Below are positions 17,404-26,939 of a stretch of DNA of 64,000 nucleotides, in pieces. The DNA is from Halobacillus sp. A5 (lineage in GTDB: Bacteria; Bacillota; Bacilli; Bacillales; Halobacillaceae). The first letter of the stretch is position 1. Each line of letters begins with the position of its first letter. The notes under the pieces are model-generated. The model ran no database searches, was not told where the DNA came from, and saw nothing but the letters and a program-made list of their open reading frames with translations. The DNA lies in NCBI RefSeq assembly GCF_024189315.1, contig NZ_JAIZEO010000004.1, positions 372,001 through 436,000 of the forward strand, read 5' to 3'. A program made the position numbers and the translations under genes.

Positions 17404-17907
17404 TCATCCTCTATATTTAATGGCCAACCCTTTCAAGAAATTACGCGCATATTGATCTCCGAACACTTTATAATTCTTGTGTCCTTCTTTTCTTAATAAC
17501 GCGCTTACTTCCCCTTTCGTGATCGTGACTCCGGCTTCATCTAAAATATCAATAAGATCCTCGCTCGTTAACTTCAAAGCGATTTTCACTTTTTTCAGCA
17601 TGACATTATTTACACTTGAAGCATTTTTTATCGACCGATCAGGCTTGTTTGGCTGACCGGGCTTTGGTTCCTGCGGTCCTCTTTGGAAAGTAATGAAGCC
17701 ATTTAAAAAGGATTCGAACATACTGTTTGTACATTTGATTTGATCTTCATTTTCATCTGGTTCTTCTTCGTCGTCTGATTTTGTAAGTACTTTTAACAAT
17801 TCTTCTTTTGTTAAATCAACGCCGCCAAGATTAAATATCTCGATCATATCCTGATCTTTGATATCCAGGGCATATCTTAATCTGATTAATAAATCATTAT
17901 TGTCCAT
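17404..17907 (-). CDS. DUF1456 (YehS-like) protein
   Basis: Two copies of the DUF1456 module (residues about 1-60 and 95-160, each with the LLIRLRYAL / MLKKVKIAL start and a [T/S]xxDLIxI...GVxxTKxEV pattern) are separated by a Pro/Lys-rich linker. Length of about 167 residues fits the family. Function is unknown. ATG 17907 follows GGGAGG. The longer ATG at 17922 lies before that site. Confidence 0.85.
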   Translation of the reverse strand: MDNNDLLIRLRYALDIKDQDMIEIFNLGGVDLTKEELLKVLTKSDDEEEPDENEDQIKCTNSMFESFLNGFITFQRGPQEPKPGQPNKPDRSIKNASSVNNVMLKKVKIALKLTSEDLIDILDEAGVTITKGEVSALLRKEGHKNYKVFGDQYARNFLKGLAIKYRG

Positions 17908-18063
17908 TGATAAACCTCCCATTAGTAAACACTATTTCTAATCATAACACGTGCGATTAGTCTAACCCATCTGAAAGAATATAAGCGGGTCATGACAGCT
18001 GGAGTTTCACTTAAAAGTCCTACGGGTATAACCATTCTGCCAGTATACTTAAGGAGGATTCAT

Positions 18064-18261
18064 ATGATTGTTTCAGGAAAAATTCATTATAAGCACCATC
18101 AGATTAACTTTGAAGTGAAGATGACCCACCAGGATATTAAAGATGGAGAAATCAATTCTGAGGAGGCCAGGCAGGAGTTAATCCATGCCATCAATCGTAA
18201 GTTCCGTGTTAAATATCCTCTTTCCAGTACTGTGGATCCTGTTCATGTAAGGAAATTTTAA
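18064..18261 (+). CDS. Small protein of unknown function (65 residues)
   Basis: A strong AAGGAGG at 18050-18056 precedes ATG 18064. The frame encodes 65 residues (MIVSGKIHYKHHQINFEVKM...), basic/His-containing, without a membrane segment. The family is not recognised. The good ribosome site and its isolation between two convergent or divergent genes favour a real gene. Confidence 0.6.
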   Translation: MIVSGKIHYKHHQINFEVKMTHQDIKDGEINSEEARQELIHAINRKFRVKYPLSSTVDPVHVRKF

Positions 18262-18293
18262 AGAAGTACGCCGGCATAAGTCAGATACTTATT

Positions 18294-19478
18294 TTACAGC
18301 AGGTTTTTAACTCGATCAGCTAACTCGGCCCCGTTCATGACCCTTTTGCCGCCTCCCTGGACAAAATCTGGCTTGCCCCCGCCTTTTCCTTCAATAAGAG
18401 GCAGGATTTGTTTGGCGACTTCATTCATATTTCGGTTGATGTCCGCCCCATGGGCCAGCACGAACTGCAGCTGATCTTCCTGCTCACAGATCAGAATAAG
18501 GTAAGCATCAGGGGCTTCTTCGATGATGGCTTTTCCGAGCGTCTGGATTGTCTTGATCGGGCGGTCTTTAAAAATACGCTGAATCACCCGTTCTCCCTGT
18601 GATTCTGAAACTATTTCACGTGCCTCATGCTTAAGCAGCTGTTTTTCAAGCTCAGCAATTTTCTTGTCTTTCCCTCTGCCTGATTGAATCAGCTCGTTAA
18701 CTTCCTCTACAAGCTGATGTTCCGGCCGCGGCACGAACCGCTTCATGTCAGTTAATACCCGGTGCTTTTGTCCGAGCTTATCCAAAACCCGCCGGCCGCA
18801 GACGAACTCCAGCCGCACCTGTTTCTTATTTTTTGTCCAGCCGAGGAGTTTGACGGCCATGACTTCCCCTGTGGACGCTGGATGCGTTCCCCCGCATCCG
18901 TTGTAATCTACACCCGGAATCATTACAAGCCTGCCCTCCCCGTTGACAGCAAGCGGTTTGCGAAGCGGAAATTCCAAAGCCTCTTTAGCGGACATCCATT
19001 TCGTTGCAACCGGAATATTATGAAGGATGATCTCGTTCACCTGCTCCTCCGCTTTCCTTAAGAGATCGTCGTCGAGGTATTCCGTATCCAAATCAATGGT
19101 TACCGTATCTTTTCCTAAATGGAAGCTCGTCGTCGGAAGGCCGAACTGATCCTCGAATACTGCTGAAATGATATGCTGTCCGCAATGCTGCTGCATGTGG
19201 TCCAACCGTCGTTCTTGATCAACTTTTCCGTGCACAATTCTTGTTCCGGACGGAAGCTTTTCTTTTGTATAATGACGTAATTCATCTTCTATTTCTTCAA
19301 CATCGATCACTTCGACTCCATTCAAACCTCCAATGTCGTGCGGCTGTCCGCCGCCTGTTGGGTAAAAGGCTGTCTCTCTCAGCACCACATAAGAACCACG
19401 CTCATCTTCATTAATCTTAGTAACGCCCGTTTCGAACTCCATCTGATAGGCATCTACGTAGTAAAGCTTTGTTGTCAA
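18294..19478 (-). CDS. Alanyl-tRNA editing protein, AlaX-L type
   Basis: The 394-residue protein holds the tRNA synthetase second additional domain. The zinc motifs are HMQQHCGQH (residues about 95-103) and CGGTH (about 195), preceded by an N-terminal PTGGGQPHD motif typical of AlaRS editing domains. A C-terminal DHHA1-like region ends GKGGGKPDFVQGGG. It should hydrolyse Ser- or Gly-tRNA(Ala) in trans. ATG 19478 is used. No operon partners are obvious. Confidence 0.92.
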   Translation of the reverse strand: MTTKLYYVDAYQMEFETGVTKINEDERGSYVVLRETAFYPTGGGQPHDIGGLNGVEVIDVEEIEDELRHYTKEKLPSGTRIVHGKVDQERRLDHMQQHCGQHIISAVFEDQFGLPTTSFHLGKDTVTIDLDTEYLDDDLLRKAEEQVNEIILHNIPVATKWMSAKEALEFPLRKPLAVNGEGRLVMIPGVDYNGCGGTHPASTGEVMAVKLLGWTKNKKQVRLEFVCGRRVLDKLGQKHRVLTDMKRFVPRPEHQLVEEVNELIQSGRGKDKKIAELEKQLLKHEAREIVSESQGERVIQRIFKDRPIKTIQTLGKAIIEEAPDAYLILICEQEDQLQFVLAHGADINRNMNEVAKQILPLIEGKGGGKPDFVQGGGKRVMNGAELADRVKNLL

Positions 19479-19575
19479 AATTAGTTCCCCCTATGTTTTC
19501 CTATAGGCATCGTAACACGTTTATAAAATAAGATGCCTGTTTCCCGGTAAAATCATCAGGAGACAGGCATAGACA

Positions 19576-21711
19576 TCAAGCTTTCTTTTTAAAATCAAAT
19601 ACGATTTTATAATTCTCATCGAGCGTTAAAGCGGTACTGAATGCTTTCTTTCCTTTAAACCCTTTCAGCACCCGCGTCCGCTTCTTCTCGCATAACGTTT
19701 TTATCATATTGTTCGTTAATGACTTCCCTGCTAATCTCTTCGGAAAAGTCACTGTACATCCTTCTTTATAATTGGAGCACGCATAAAACTTGTAGCGGTC
19801 CATAATTGAGCCGGTAGAACAGGCCGGGCATTTCGCAATCGGTTCGTTCCACTTCTTTTTCTCTCCTGTGCTGCGAACGTTCACCTGCTGGATCGAGTCA
19901 GGGGTTTCTTGAATCAGCTTTTCAATAAACTGCCCGGTCTGCTTAAGAAAAACTTGTTTCGACCCTTCCCCGCTGCCGATTTTCTTTAAATACGATTCCC
20001 ATTTGGCAGTAAGAGAAGGACTCGATAACAACGTTCCTTCAATGGCTTCACAAAGCATAATCCCTTTATCTGTGACAAACACGTTGTTCTTTTTCACCTC
20101 AATGTATTTCTGGGTCTTAATGGTTTCAATAATGCTGGAGCGCGTGGCTTCTGTCCCGAGTCCCTCGACTTCTTTTAAAATCTCCACGTCTCCCTCATCA
20201 TCCATGAGCTTCCCGCATGTTTTCATCATATTAATCAGCTGGCCTTCGGTGTAAGGCTTCGGCGGCTGCGTCATGCTTTCTTTAATATGAAGCCGGGCCC
20301 CCACTTCTACCCCCTTGTGGACATTCGGAAGAAAAGCTTCCTTCTCCTGTTTGGATGAAGACGGCTTAGGAAACAGCTCCTTCCATCCCCTTTTCACTTC
20401 TCTTCTACCCGTGGATTTAAAAGGAAGATCGTGAACATGGGTAATAATCACCGTCTCTTCATAGACATAGTCCGCGTGGAACATCGCAAGCGTCGTGGCC
20501 AGCACTTCCTCATAAATATTGCGCTCATCACGACTCAGTCCACTCAGCTTCTTTTGACTGGGGACCGTTTTTGTCGGAATGATGGCATAGTGTTCCTGGA
20601 CTTTACTTGAGTTGACGTACCGTTTATTTGGTTTCAACGACACAGGGGAAAAAGAAACATTCAACGCTTTCTGATAGGCATTTAAATTGTTCACTACATA
20701 GGCAAATTCACTTTCCGTTATAAAATTGCAGTCTGTACGCGGATAGGAAACGAGCCGCTTCTCATAAAGCTTCTGCATCGTCTTCAGCACCTGTGACGGC
20801 GTGTATTTCCATCGTCGGTTTGCAACGCTTTGAAGAGTCGACAGAGAATGGAGTTTCGGTGACTTTTGATGTTTCGTCTTTTGATCGATTTTCTGAACAA
20901 TACCAGTTAAATCTTCTTTTTCTTTCAGCCAATGCTTGTCCATAAGCTCCTGTACCTTCGCCTTGTCTTTTTCCTTAATTTCAGCCAGACCTTTATAAGC
21001 CCCTGTTTCCGCTTGAAAAAGACCCTCAATTTGATAAAAAGGCTCAGACACAAAGTTTTCGATTTCCTTATGCCGTTGATAGATTAAATACACTGTCGGG
21101 GACTGCACACGTCCAATTGATAGATAGCTTGCGAAACCTTTCTTCTGTAAAAGCAGGGTAAACAGGCGGCTGGCATTGATTCCCACCATCCAATCGCTGA
21201 TCTGGCGGGCTTTCGCTTCATCAAATAAACGCAGATCCTTCTCGTTGCTTTGTAAATTTTTAAATCCTTTACGAACTTCATCCTTCTCAAGAGAATTGAT
21301 CCACAATCGCTGAATCGGCTTTCCCTTCACACCCGTTAAGCGGAGAATGCTGTAAAAAATATTCGAGCCTTCCCGGTCAACATCAGCCGCATTCACGAGT
21401 ACGTCTGCCTGCTGGAACAGCTTCTTGACTGCTTGAAACTGCTCCCATTTCCCTTTTGACACTTTTTCTAAGAAGCGATCAGGAACAATCGGCAGCTGAT
21501 CAAGCTTCCACTTCTTCCACTCCGGTTTATAATCATGAGGCTCTTTTAATTCAACCAGGTGGCCGACTCCCCACGTAATGGTCGCGCCATGCGGAAAGGT
21601 CTCATCCGGCTTTAATTGTATGTATGTTTTCGATTTTTCCTGTATCGTAAAAGCCTCTGCATAAGCTTTTGCCTGAGAGGGTTTTTCGGCTAAGATAACC
21701 ACTCGTGTCAC
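19576..21711 (-). CDS. topB: DNA topoisomerase III
   Basis: This type IA topoisomerase has 711 residues (B. subtilis TopB 727). The TOPRIM domain begins VVILAEKPSQAKAYAEAF and continues to NAADVDREG. The catalytic Tyr lies in SYPRTDCNF. The C-terminus has one zinc ribbon (CPACSTG...YACSNYKEGC). It relaxes and decatenates single-stranded or replication-linked DNA. It is the last gene before the accessory cluster at 22 kb and is transcribed away from it. Confidence 0.95.
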   Translation of the reverse strand: MTRVVILAEKPSQAKAYAEAFTIQEKSKTYIQLKPDETFPHGATITWGVGHLVELKEPHDYKPEWKKWKLDQLPIVPDRFLEKVSKGKWEQFQAVKKLFQQADVLVNAADVDREGSNIFYSILRLTGVKGKPIQRLWINSLEKDEVRKGFKNLQSNEKDLRLFDEAKARQISDWMVGINASRLFTLLLQKKGFASYLSIGRVQSPTVYLIYQRHKEIENFVSEPFYQIEGLFQAETGAYKGLAEIKEKDKAKVQELMDKHWLKEKEDLTGIVQKIDQKTKHQKSPKLHSLSTLQSVANRRWKYTPSQVLKTMQKLYEKRLVSYPRTDCNFITESEFAYVVNNLNAYQKALNVSFSPVSLKPNKRYVNSSKVQEHYAIIPTKTVPSQKKLSGLSRDERNIYEEVLATTLAMFHADYVYEETVIITHVHDLPFKSTGRREVKRGWKELFPKPSSSKQEKEAFLPNVHKGVEVGARLHIKESMTQPPKPYTEGQLINMMKTCGKLMDDEGDVEILKEVEGLGTEATRSSIIETIKTQKYIEVKKNNVFVTDKGIMLCEAIEGTLLSSPSLTAKWESYLKKIGSGEGSKQVFLKQTGQFIEKLIQETPDSIQQVNVRSTGEKKKWNEPIAKCPACSTGSIMDRYKFYACSNYKEGCTVTFPKRLAGKSLTNNMIKTLCEKKRTRVLKGFKGKKAFSTALTLDENYKIVFDFKKKA

Positions 21712-21758
21712 GGTCTTTCCACTCCCGTCGATGAACTTTTAGATTACTATGGGAAGGT

Positions 21759-21794
21759 AAAAAGAGATCAATTCATGCTATGAATTGATCTCTT
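21759..21794 (-). terminator. Strong terminator closing the 22-24 kb minus-strand cluster
   Basis: A perfect 15-bp inverted repeat (AAGAGATCAATTCAT, 3-nt loop) is followed on the minus strand by TTTTT. It lies just after the relic frame at 21808 and before topB. Confidence 0.85.
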
Positions 21795-21807
21795 GAATAG
21801 CTAGCAT

Positions 21808-21912
21808 TTACAAAGCATTTAGGCGTTCACGTACATCTCTCCAAATACCGAAAACGTCTTCTGAATTTATACTTGTATAATATAGAAGTAGAAATCTTAT
21901 TTTTTCACTTAT
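21808..21912 (-). pseudogene. Possible 3' relic of an unidentified gene
   Basis: A 34-codon open frame without a start codon ends in TAA at 21808, directly before the terminator. It reads like a protein C-terminus (SEDVFGIWRDVRERLNAL). The family is not recognised. It may be the tail of a gene lost when the neighbouring cluster was inserted or rearranged. The stretch 21913-22063 holds nothing recognisable. Confidence 0.25.
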
Positions 21913-22063
21913 TTAACAAAGGCAGTTACTTAATTTCTTATTTGAATTGCCCTTTAACACAATAAAATGGTACTTTTTACTGTATTACAATTGTCACTTG
22001 TTATTGAGGGATGCAAACCAATTTGTAAAAAAGAACACAATGAATCTAGGATTATTTTCGATT

Positions 22064-22252
22064 TTATCTTCGCAATAATTTTTGAATTAATCCATATACC
22101 AAAGCTAGAAATAAAATTGATATGTAACTGCTTGAATCACTTATATTAAGTTCTTTAAACGAGGCAGAGAATTTATTAAATAAAAAGATAATAACGCAAC
22201 CTATTACAGCAAACGATACAATATTAAAAAAGTCTTCTTTCTCAAAATTCAT
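22064..22252 (-). CDS. Small basic-tailed membrane protein, candidate bacteriocin immunity protein
   Basis: The 62-residue frame starts at ATG 22252 with AAGGAGA 8 bp upstream. It has two hydrophobic segments (about 10-27 and 41-56) and ends KLLRR. It is the last gene after an ABC ATPase and a SpoIIM/DUF95 protein. In circular (head-to-tail) bacteriocin operons that place holds a short cationic membrane immunity protein. The assignment rests on context and size, not on sequence motifs. Confidence 0.55.
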   Translation of the reverse strand: MNFEKEDFFNIVSFAVIGCVIIFLFNKFSASFKELNISDSSSYISILFLALVYGLIQKLLRR

Positions 22253-22403
22253 CAAAAAATCTCCTTAATTTAATCTTTAAACCTTCAAAAACCTTGAGTT
22301 ATACCGAATGAAAAGTTTTTACTTTTGATAATTTAGACCCCGAAAAACAAAATCTTCTACTTCTGAAAAATTAATGTTTATACAATCATTAAATTCCCTT
22401 ACT

Positions 22404-23048
22404 TCACATAAAATTAGTAATATAACTAGTTAATTCTTCTTCTGTGAATTTATTTTCAAATTGCTCTATTTCTTTATTAGATAAAAGAAGAATTTCATCA
22501 GATATTTGATGAGCTATAGATAAGATATGGGTAGATATTATAATAGTCTTATTCTCATTCGCAAAGTCTCTAAGTCTTGATTTAAAAATTTCAATGTTTA
22601 TAGGGTCCAGCGAGGTTAACGGCTCATCTAGTAATAGTACATCTGGATTAATTAAGAAAGAACTTGCTAATGATAATTGATGTTTCATACCATAGGAATA
22701 GTTTATTACTAAATCATAAATATAACTTTGAATTCCATTATCACTATGCAAATATTCATCTATATTTTTCACTGGTACATTATAAATTTCACATATAAGT
22801 CGTAAGTTATCATAACCACTTAAGTATTCAAGAAATTGAGGTGTCTCTGGAACAAAAAACACATCTAAATTTTGCTTATCAATTTTCCCTTCATCGTAAT
22901 CTACCAAATTAGCTAGGATTTTCAGCAAAGTTGTTTTGCCCACTCCATTCCTACCTAAAAGGGAATATATTTTATTTTTTTTAAACAAAAATTCACGTCT
23001 ACAAGTATTTTATTTTGAGAAGCTTTTTTTTAACCCTATAACTTTCAA
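22404..23048 (-). pseudogene. ABC ATPase of a bacteriocin-type exporter, N-terminus frameshifted
   Basis: Residues from GRNGVGKTT (Walker A) through the signature YSYGMKHQLSLA, Walker B VLLLDEP and the H-loop STH are intact in one frame ending at 22404. The expected N-terminal strand lies upstream in two other frames after TTG 23048 with GGGAGG. These read LKVIGLKKS and then NKILVDVNFCLKK. Two runs of eight A each appear to lack one A compared with a continuous frame. Either the gene is broken or two homopolymer errors exist in the assembly. A shortened product from an internal TTG at 22988 would lack the A-loop. Confidence 0.7.
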
Positions 23049-23066
23049 ATTAATCCTCCCTAAGTT

Positions 23067-23097
23067 ATAACACCAATTCAGCTATAATTGGTGTTAT
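23067..23097. promoter_or_regulatory. Perfect 12-bp hairpin between the DUF95 and ATPase genes
   Basis: ATAACACCAATT and AATTGGTGTTAT flank a 7-nt spacer. It sits directly before the ATPase RBS and lacks a T-run. It could be an mRNA-processing or attenuation element, or an operator. Confidence 0.4.
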
Positions 23098-23192
23098 ATA
23101 AGACTCTATCATACTAGCAGCCAAGTACATAAAAATATTACACAATATTAGAGTAGAAAATGATCTAATTGTTTGTATTTTAAATATAGACT

Positions 23193-23615
23193 TTAAACAT
23201 AATTAATTAATAGTCTTAAAGAAATTGTCGATATATATAAAGTAATAGCTATAGAGGGAATCTCTATTATTCCATGCCCCATTATTATTAGAAACGTATA
23301 CGCATAACTTTCACTTACTTTGTAAGCAGAATCTATCACTAATATAAATGTATATAAATTATATATGCTTACAAATATAGAAAGTAAACCGAATGAAATA
23401 ATCCCTAATAATATTATAAATAATGAAGAGGTTATATTTTGATAGAAAATCTCTCTCCATGAATAGTGTTGTACTAATTCTTGTATTGGATATTTTTCAA
23501 AACTTGTTCTTATCACCCAAGTTAAGATCATAGATAGAAAAATAATTAAAAAATATAATGAGATAATTAAAGACAGTAGTTTATGCCGTAATATTAATTT
23601 TTTTGTATACTGCAA
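23193..23615 (-). CDS. SpoIIM/DUF95-family membrane protein
   Basis: This 140-residue protein has about four membrane segments and the DUF95 hallmark GHGIIEIPSIAI near residue 113. The start is TTG 23615, overlapping the end of the large membrane protein gene by 35 bp. Such a DUF95 protein, followed by an ATPase and a small membrane protein, is the constant core of circular-bacteriocin maturation/secretion operons (for example carnocyclin and circularin). It is not SpoIIM itself, which lies in a different context and is longer. Confidence 0.72.
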   Translation of the reverse strand: MQYTKKLILRHKLLSLIISLYFLIIFLSMILTWVIRTSFEKYPIQELVQHYSWREIFYQNITSSLFIILLGIISFGLLSIFVSIYNLYTFILVIDSAYKVSESYAYTFLIIMGHGIIEIPSIAITLYISTISLRLLINYV

Positions 23616-24641
23616 TTATAAACATCCTAAGTTTGTGTATATTTTTAATCATGAAACAACATACAATAATAGTTAGGGAGATAGTCGTAAAGAAAGGAAT
23701 TAGCAAACTCACCCCTATTAAATTTGTAATTATTCTAATAAACGCTATATTTAAGATCGAGTAAACTAGTATACTTAGTTTCACAAATTGCTTAAATATT
23801 TTTCCGTGTATAATTTTTGATAAATTAAAATACACGTGTGTCCCAACCAAAAAACATGCTATTGTGTTACAAATACCTAACATAAGGAAATTTATAAAAT
23901 GTAAATAAGTTACTCACCCTATTAACAAATTAAACAGTATTGTAAATGCAAAAAATTGAATTAAAACAGTGGGCAATAGCAATGCTGTGGATTTTATCGG
24001 TCCAAATTTGTAATAGTAAAATACCTTCATAGATGCATCACTTTTTAGAACAAGAAACTGAACAAATAGTGCAGATACTAAAATACTTATATAAGTTAAA
24101 ATGGTTATTTGATGAACAATAGTTATTAAAGCAATTAATGCCATGACAATATATAATAGAAGAAAGTCAACATTAAAAACTTTATGCCCTCTATTGAAAT
24201 TTTTTAAAGCCAACAAGTATGGATGATTTGATTTCTTTTTTTTAAATTTATACAACGTTTCATGTTTGTCCTTTAACGCTTTTTTTATTACTTGTCTAAT
24301 TATAAAAAATAGAAAAAGCAAGCAGACGATTATTGTAGTTAAAATAGTAGCAGAAGGAAAAAAATTATATAGACTTAATTCGTGTGGAACGTAATGCATA
24401 AAGATTGAAGCAGTTTTATTTTCTATAATAATTTCCGGTTTTTTTTTTACCGTATCCTCTATAACATCATGTAAAAAAAGTATTAGTGTACTGATAGATA
24501 AGACAAAAAATTGTGAAACAGCATTTGTTATATAAGAAACTTTTGAAGTTGTAGAAAAATCAAAAATTATTTTTAAAAAGCTAAGACCAATACCGCAAAT
24601 TAAGATGAATATTAAAAACTTAATAATAAATAGTAACCCAT
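23581..24641 (-). pseudogene. Large polytopic membrane protein, 5'-truncated and interrupted by TGA
   Basis: One reading frame runs from the IS3 junction (about 24641) to 23581, broken only by TGA at 23914-23916. The context LLIG-stop-VTYLHFINFLMLG would be natural with Trp. About 350 residues remain with roughly nine membrane segments. An internal ATG at 24399 exists but lacks a good RBS. In circular-bacteriocin clusters the gene before the DUF95 protein is a large membrane protein of about 500-600 residues, which fits a truncated copy. Its 5' part and any precursor peptide gene are missing. Confidence 0.6.
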
Positions 24642-25546
24642 TTATGCATACCCCTGAAAAGCATTGGAAGTATAAACGCTCCCTTGGTCGGAATGGACGA
24701 TGACTCCTTCCGGGTAAGAACGACGGGTTAAAGCTTATTTTAACGTATCTAATACTAATGAAACTTGTTGGTGATCATACATTTTATAAGCGACAAAATG
24801 ATCGTAGACAAATATTTCACCGTGCTTCCATATTGAATATAAGTAATATCCATTACCCATTTTTGGTTTGGTTTCGTCGCTTGGAAATCACGTTGAATAA
24901 GGTTAGCACCGTGTTCCGGTTGCATTTAATATTGTAATCCTCTTTCAATAAAGCCTTTACTTTCCGATGCCCATAACGATAATTCACAGCCTTACATATA
25001 GACATAATAGCTTGTTCAACTTCTGTTAGCGTTTCCTTGGTTCCTTTAGAATACCAACGATAATAAGTTGCACGTGATAGGTCTAATGCCTGTAAGATAG
25101 CTGTAATCATGTATTTATGTTTCAAATTTTCTACGAGATTTAAGGATGCTTGTTTTTCAACTCCTTTTCGATCTCCATATACTTTTTTAAAATGTCATTT
25201 TCCATCTTTAAGTGTTCGATTTAGCGATTTTTCCTCTCATCCACTGTGTTATTCTCGGGACCATGACCATCCGTATATTGCTTTCCAATCGGCTGATCAA
25301 ATCGATATATTTCCCCCTTCTTACCATCTCATCCAAGTTTCAATTTGAGATTTTTTTTATACCGTACTTCTCCATGCTCTCTTTCGTTGTTAATTCACCT
25401 GCAATTTTTGCTTGAACGGCTGCCCTTTTTACGTCACTTGAATATACGTTTTTGCCCATGCAAAAACACCTCCGATATAGTATTAGTACTCATCGTACCA
25501 CTTCAAAGGTGTTTTATATTGTCTCAAATTATTGGGTTAGTCTACA
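24642..25546 (-). mobile_element. Degenerate IS3-family (IS150-like) insertion sequence remnant
   Basis: On the minus strand, an end TGTAGACTAACCC at 25546 is followed by an orfA relic from ATG 25459 (MGKNVYSSDVKRAAVQAKIA, quickly stopped). An orfB fragment with the HTH_21 region (25125-24853) comes next, then the DDE segment IVHSDQGSVYTSNAF, ending in TAA at 24642. Large parts of orfB are missing or out of frame, and the second terminal repeat is absent. The element therefore ends abruptly at its junction with the membrane-protein gene. It is not mobile by itself. Confidence 0.8.
24853..25125 (-). pseudogene. IS3-family orfB N-terminal fragment
   Basis: A 90-residue frame holds the typical N-terminus of IS150-group transposase B (LDLSRATYYRWYSKG... 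then YRYGHRKVKALLKEDYNIKCNRNTV). It ends prematurely before the catalytic DDE core, whose last part (HSDQGSVYTSNAF) appears in another frame near 24650-24700. Confidence 0.75.
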
Positions 25547-25613
25547 ACTTTGTGTAAAATGTTGATTACCAATCATACATCTACTCGAATAATTGTCATG
25601 AGTTATCCCTGCA

Positions 25614-26243
25614 TTATCGATACTGTTTTCTCCGCACCCACATCGTAGCCGCCCATTTTTCACCAGCCGTAACGGGAGACCCGCCGTGGAATGTTCGTTC
25701 GTTAACCACAGGGTCTGAATAAAAATATTCAAAATAAACGCCCATTCCTCTATGAGGCGAGACCGATAGATTCATATGAGGAAAGTAGGTTTCCCCACCC
25801 TCTTCTACATCGTTTAAGTAAAGGACAAGCGTGCTGATCCTTGGGTTGTTCACTGCTCTAACCTTTGATTTGAAATAATCGTAATGAGCTTTATATTCCT
25901 GACCTTGTTTATAATTCAGTATATGAAGTCCTTCTCCATGTTCAACGGGTACATTCATAATCTGCGCGATTCGATTTTCAATTCTGTTCGTGACATCATC
26001 TTCCGGCAAAAACGTGCTGCTGCTCGTCCGAATATCGCTCACCTCATGACTTGATCCGATTTTTGACCGGTTCACACGGTCTTTCGAAAGACGGATAAGC
26101 TCCTCACACTCTGCCTCACTTACCACGTTTCCCAGGATAGCGATTTTAGGATCTTCCATCTTTGCAATAATCGCTATCTCACGGTCTTCGGTCCTAATCT
26201 TGTTTCCCGTGTAGTCAAAAATTGAAGCTTCTTTTACTTGCAT
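25614..26243 (-). CDS. 2OG-Fe(II) prolyl 4-hydroxylase family protein
   Basis: A cytosolic non-heme iron dioxygenase of 209 residues. It has the iron ligands HYDYF (HxD, near residue 120) and FHGGSPV (distal His near 190), and a 2-oxoglutarate-binding Lys in GEKWAATMWVR. It resembles the Bacillus anthracis-type P4H that hydroxylates proline in collagen-like or other peptides. A collagen-like spore protein occurs at 63.3 kb, but a substrate link is only speculation. GTG 26249 is an alternative start. Confidence 0.9.
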   Translation of the reverse strand: MQVKEASIFDYTGNKIRTEDREIAIIAKMEDPKIAILGNVVSEAECEELIRLSKDRVNRSKIGSSHEVSDIRTSSSTFLPEDDVTNRIENRIAQIMNVPVEHGEGLHILNYKQGQEYKAHYDYFKSKVRAVNNPRISTLVLYLNDVEEGGETYFPHMNLSVSPHRGMGVYFEYFYSDPVVNERTFHGGSPVTAGEKWAATMWVRRKQYR

Positions 26244-26382
26244 GGTCACTTTTCATCAACCTTTTCTAATTTTGATAAAACGCTTACAAAAAGACAAAGA
26301 TAACGTTAACAAACTACTGAACACAAAATCTATTTTACCACATTTTTACTGTATTTTCTTTATTTTTCAAAATCTCCTTATA

Positions 26383-26423
26383 AAAAAATGACTATCCCCT
26401 TTCATATTGGGAATAGTCATTTT
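26383..26423. terminator. Bidirectional terminator hairpin
   Basis: AAAATGACTATCCC pairs with GGGAATAGTCATTTT around a loop of about 10 nt. A/T runs on both sides suit either strand. It lies before the toxin-antitoxin relic, whose 3' end is at 26442. Confidence 0.65.
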
Positions 26424-26441
26424 ATGACCTTATTAGGTCTT

Positions 26442-26865
26442 TTAAGAAGCCGGCATTCTTTCATAGATTAGTTTTCCTTCACGGTTAATATGTTCACACA
26501 ACTTCTCATTATGGATTTGTTCGAAATGAAGAATGCCGAAGAAGTAAGGCAACGGAAGTTCCTCATTCAGCTGAACAACTAACCTTGTAATCACCTTTGT
26601 ACTCACATTCTTTCCATACAAAGCAAGATCCACATCAGACCTCCCAGTGAGCAGCTGCCGAAAATGACAGCTTTCTCAATCTCAACAAAACGGTTCAAAG
26701 CAGACTTGGTATACTCTAAATCTGATACATAGGCCTTAATTTCTTCTACAAACTTCTTCGCAAAATCCTCATCATATGTATGTCCATGCACTTTTTTTAA
26801 TTCTATTATATCTAAGCTATCGGTATTGACCTTGCCTAATTTTGAAGTTATGCACATGAATAAAT
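26442..26865 (-). pseudogene. Relic of a HEPN/MNT toxin-antitoxin pair
   Basis: One frame carries HGHTYDEDFAKKFVEEIKAY, like the C-terminus of HI0074-type HEPN proteins, and runs directly into FVEIEKAVIFGS, the start of a minimal nucleotidyltransferase. A one-base shift near 26640 then moves to SDVDLALYGKNVSTK, the second NTase motif, which ends at 26442. Part of the GSRARG segment is also lost. HEPN/MNT modules act as toxin and antitoxin. This copy is a fused, frameshifted remnant downstream of proB. Confidence 0.6.
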
Positions 26866-26917
26866 AAAAAAATGGAGAGCTGGCAAGAGGTCTCAATGAC
26901 CCCTTGCCAGCTCTCTT
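26866..26917 (-). terminator. Terminator of proB
   Basis: A perfect 13-bp stem (GAGAGCTGGCAAG / CTTGCCAGCTCTC). On the minus strand it is followed by CCATTTTTTTATTT, about 25 bp after the proB stop. Confidence 0.88.
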
Positions 26918-26939
26918 GAAAAATCTTATCCTAAATTTA

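Noticed and set aside
22064-24641. Sporulation spoIIM locus
   Set aside because: The DUF95 protein is short and lies in an operon with an ABC ATPase and a small membrane protein rather than in a sporulation gene context.
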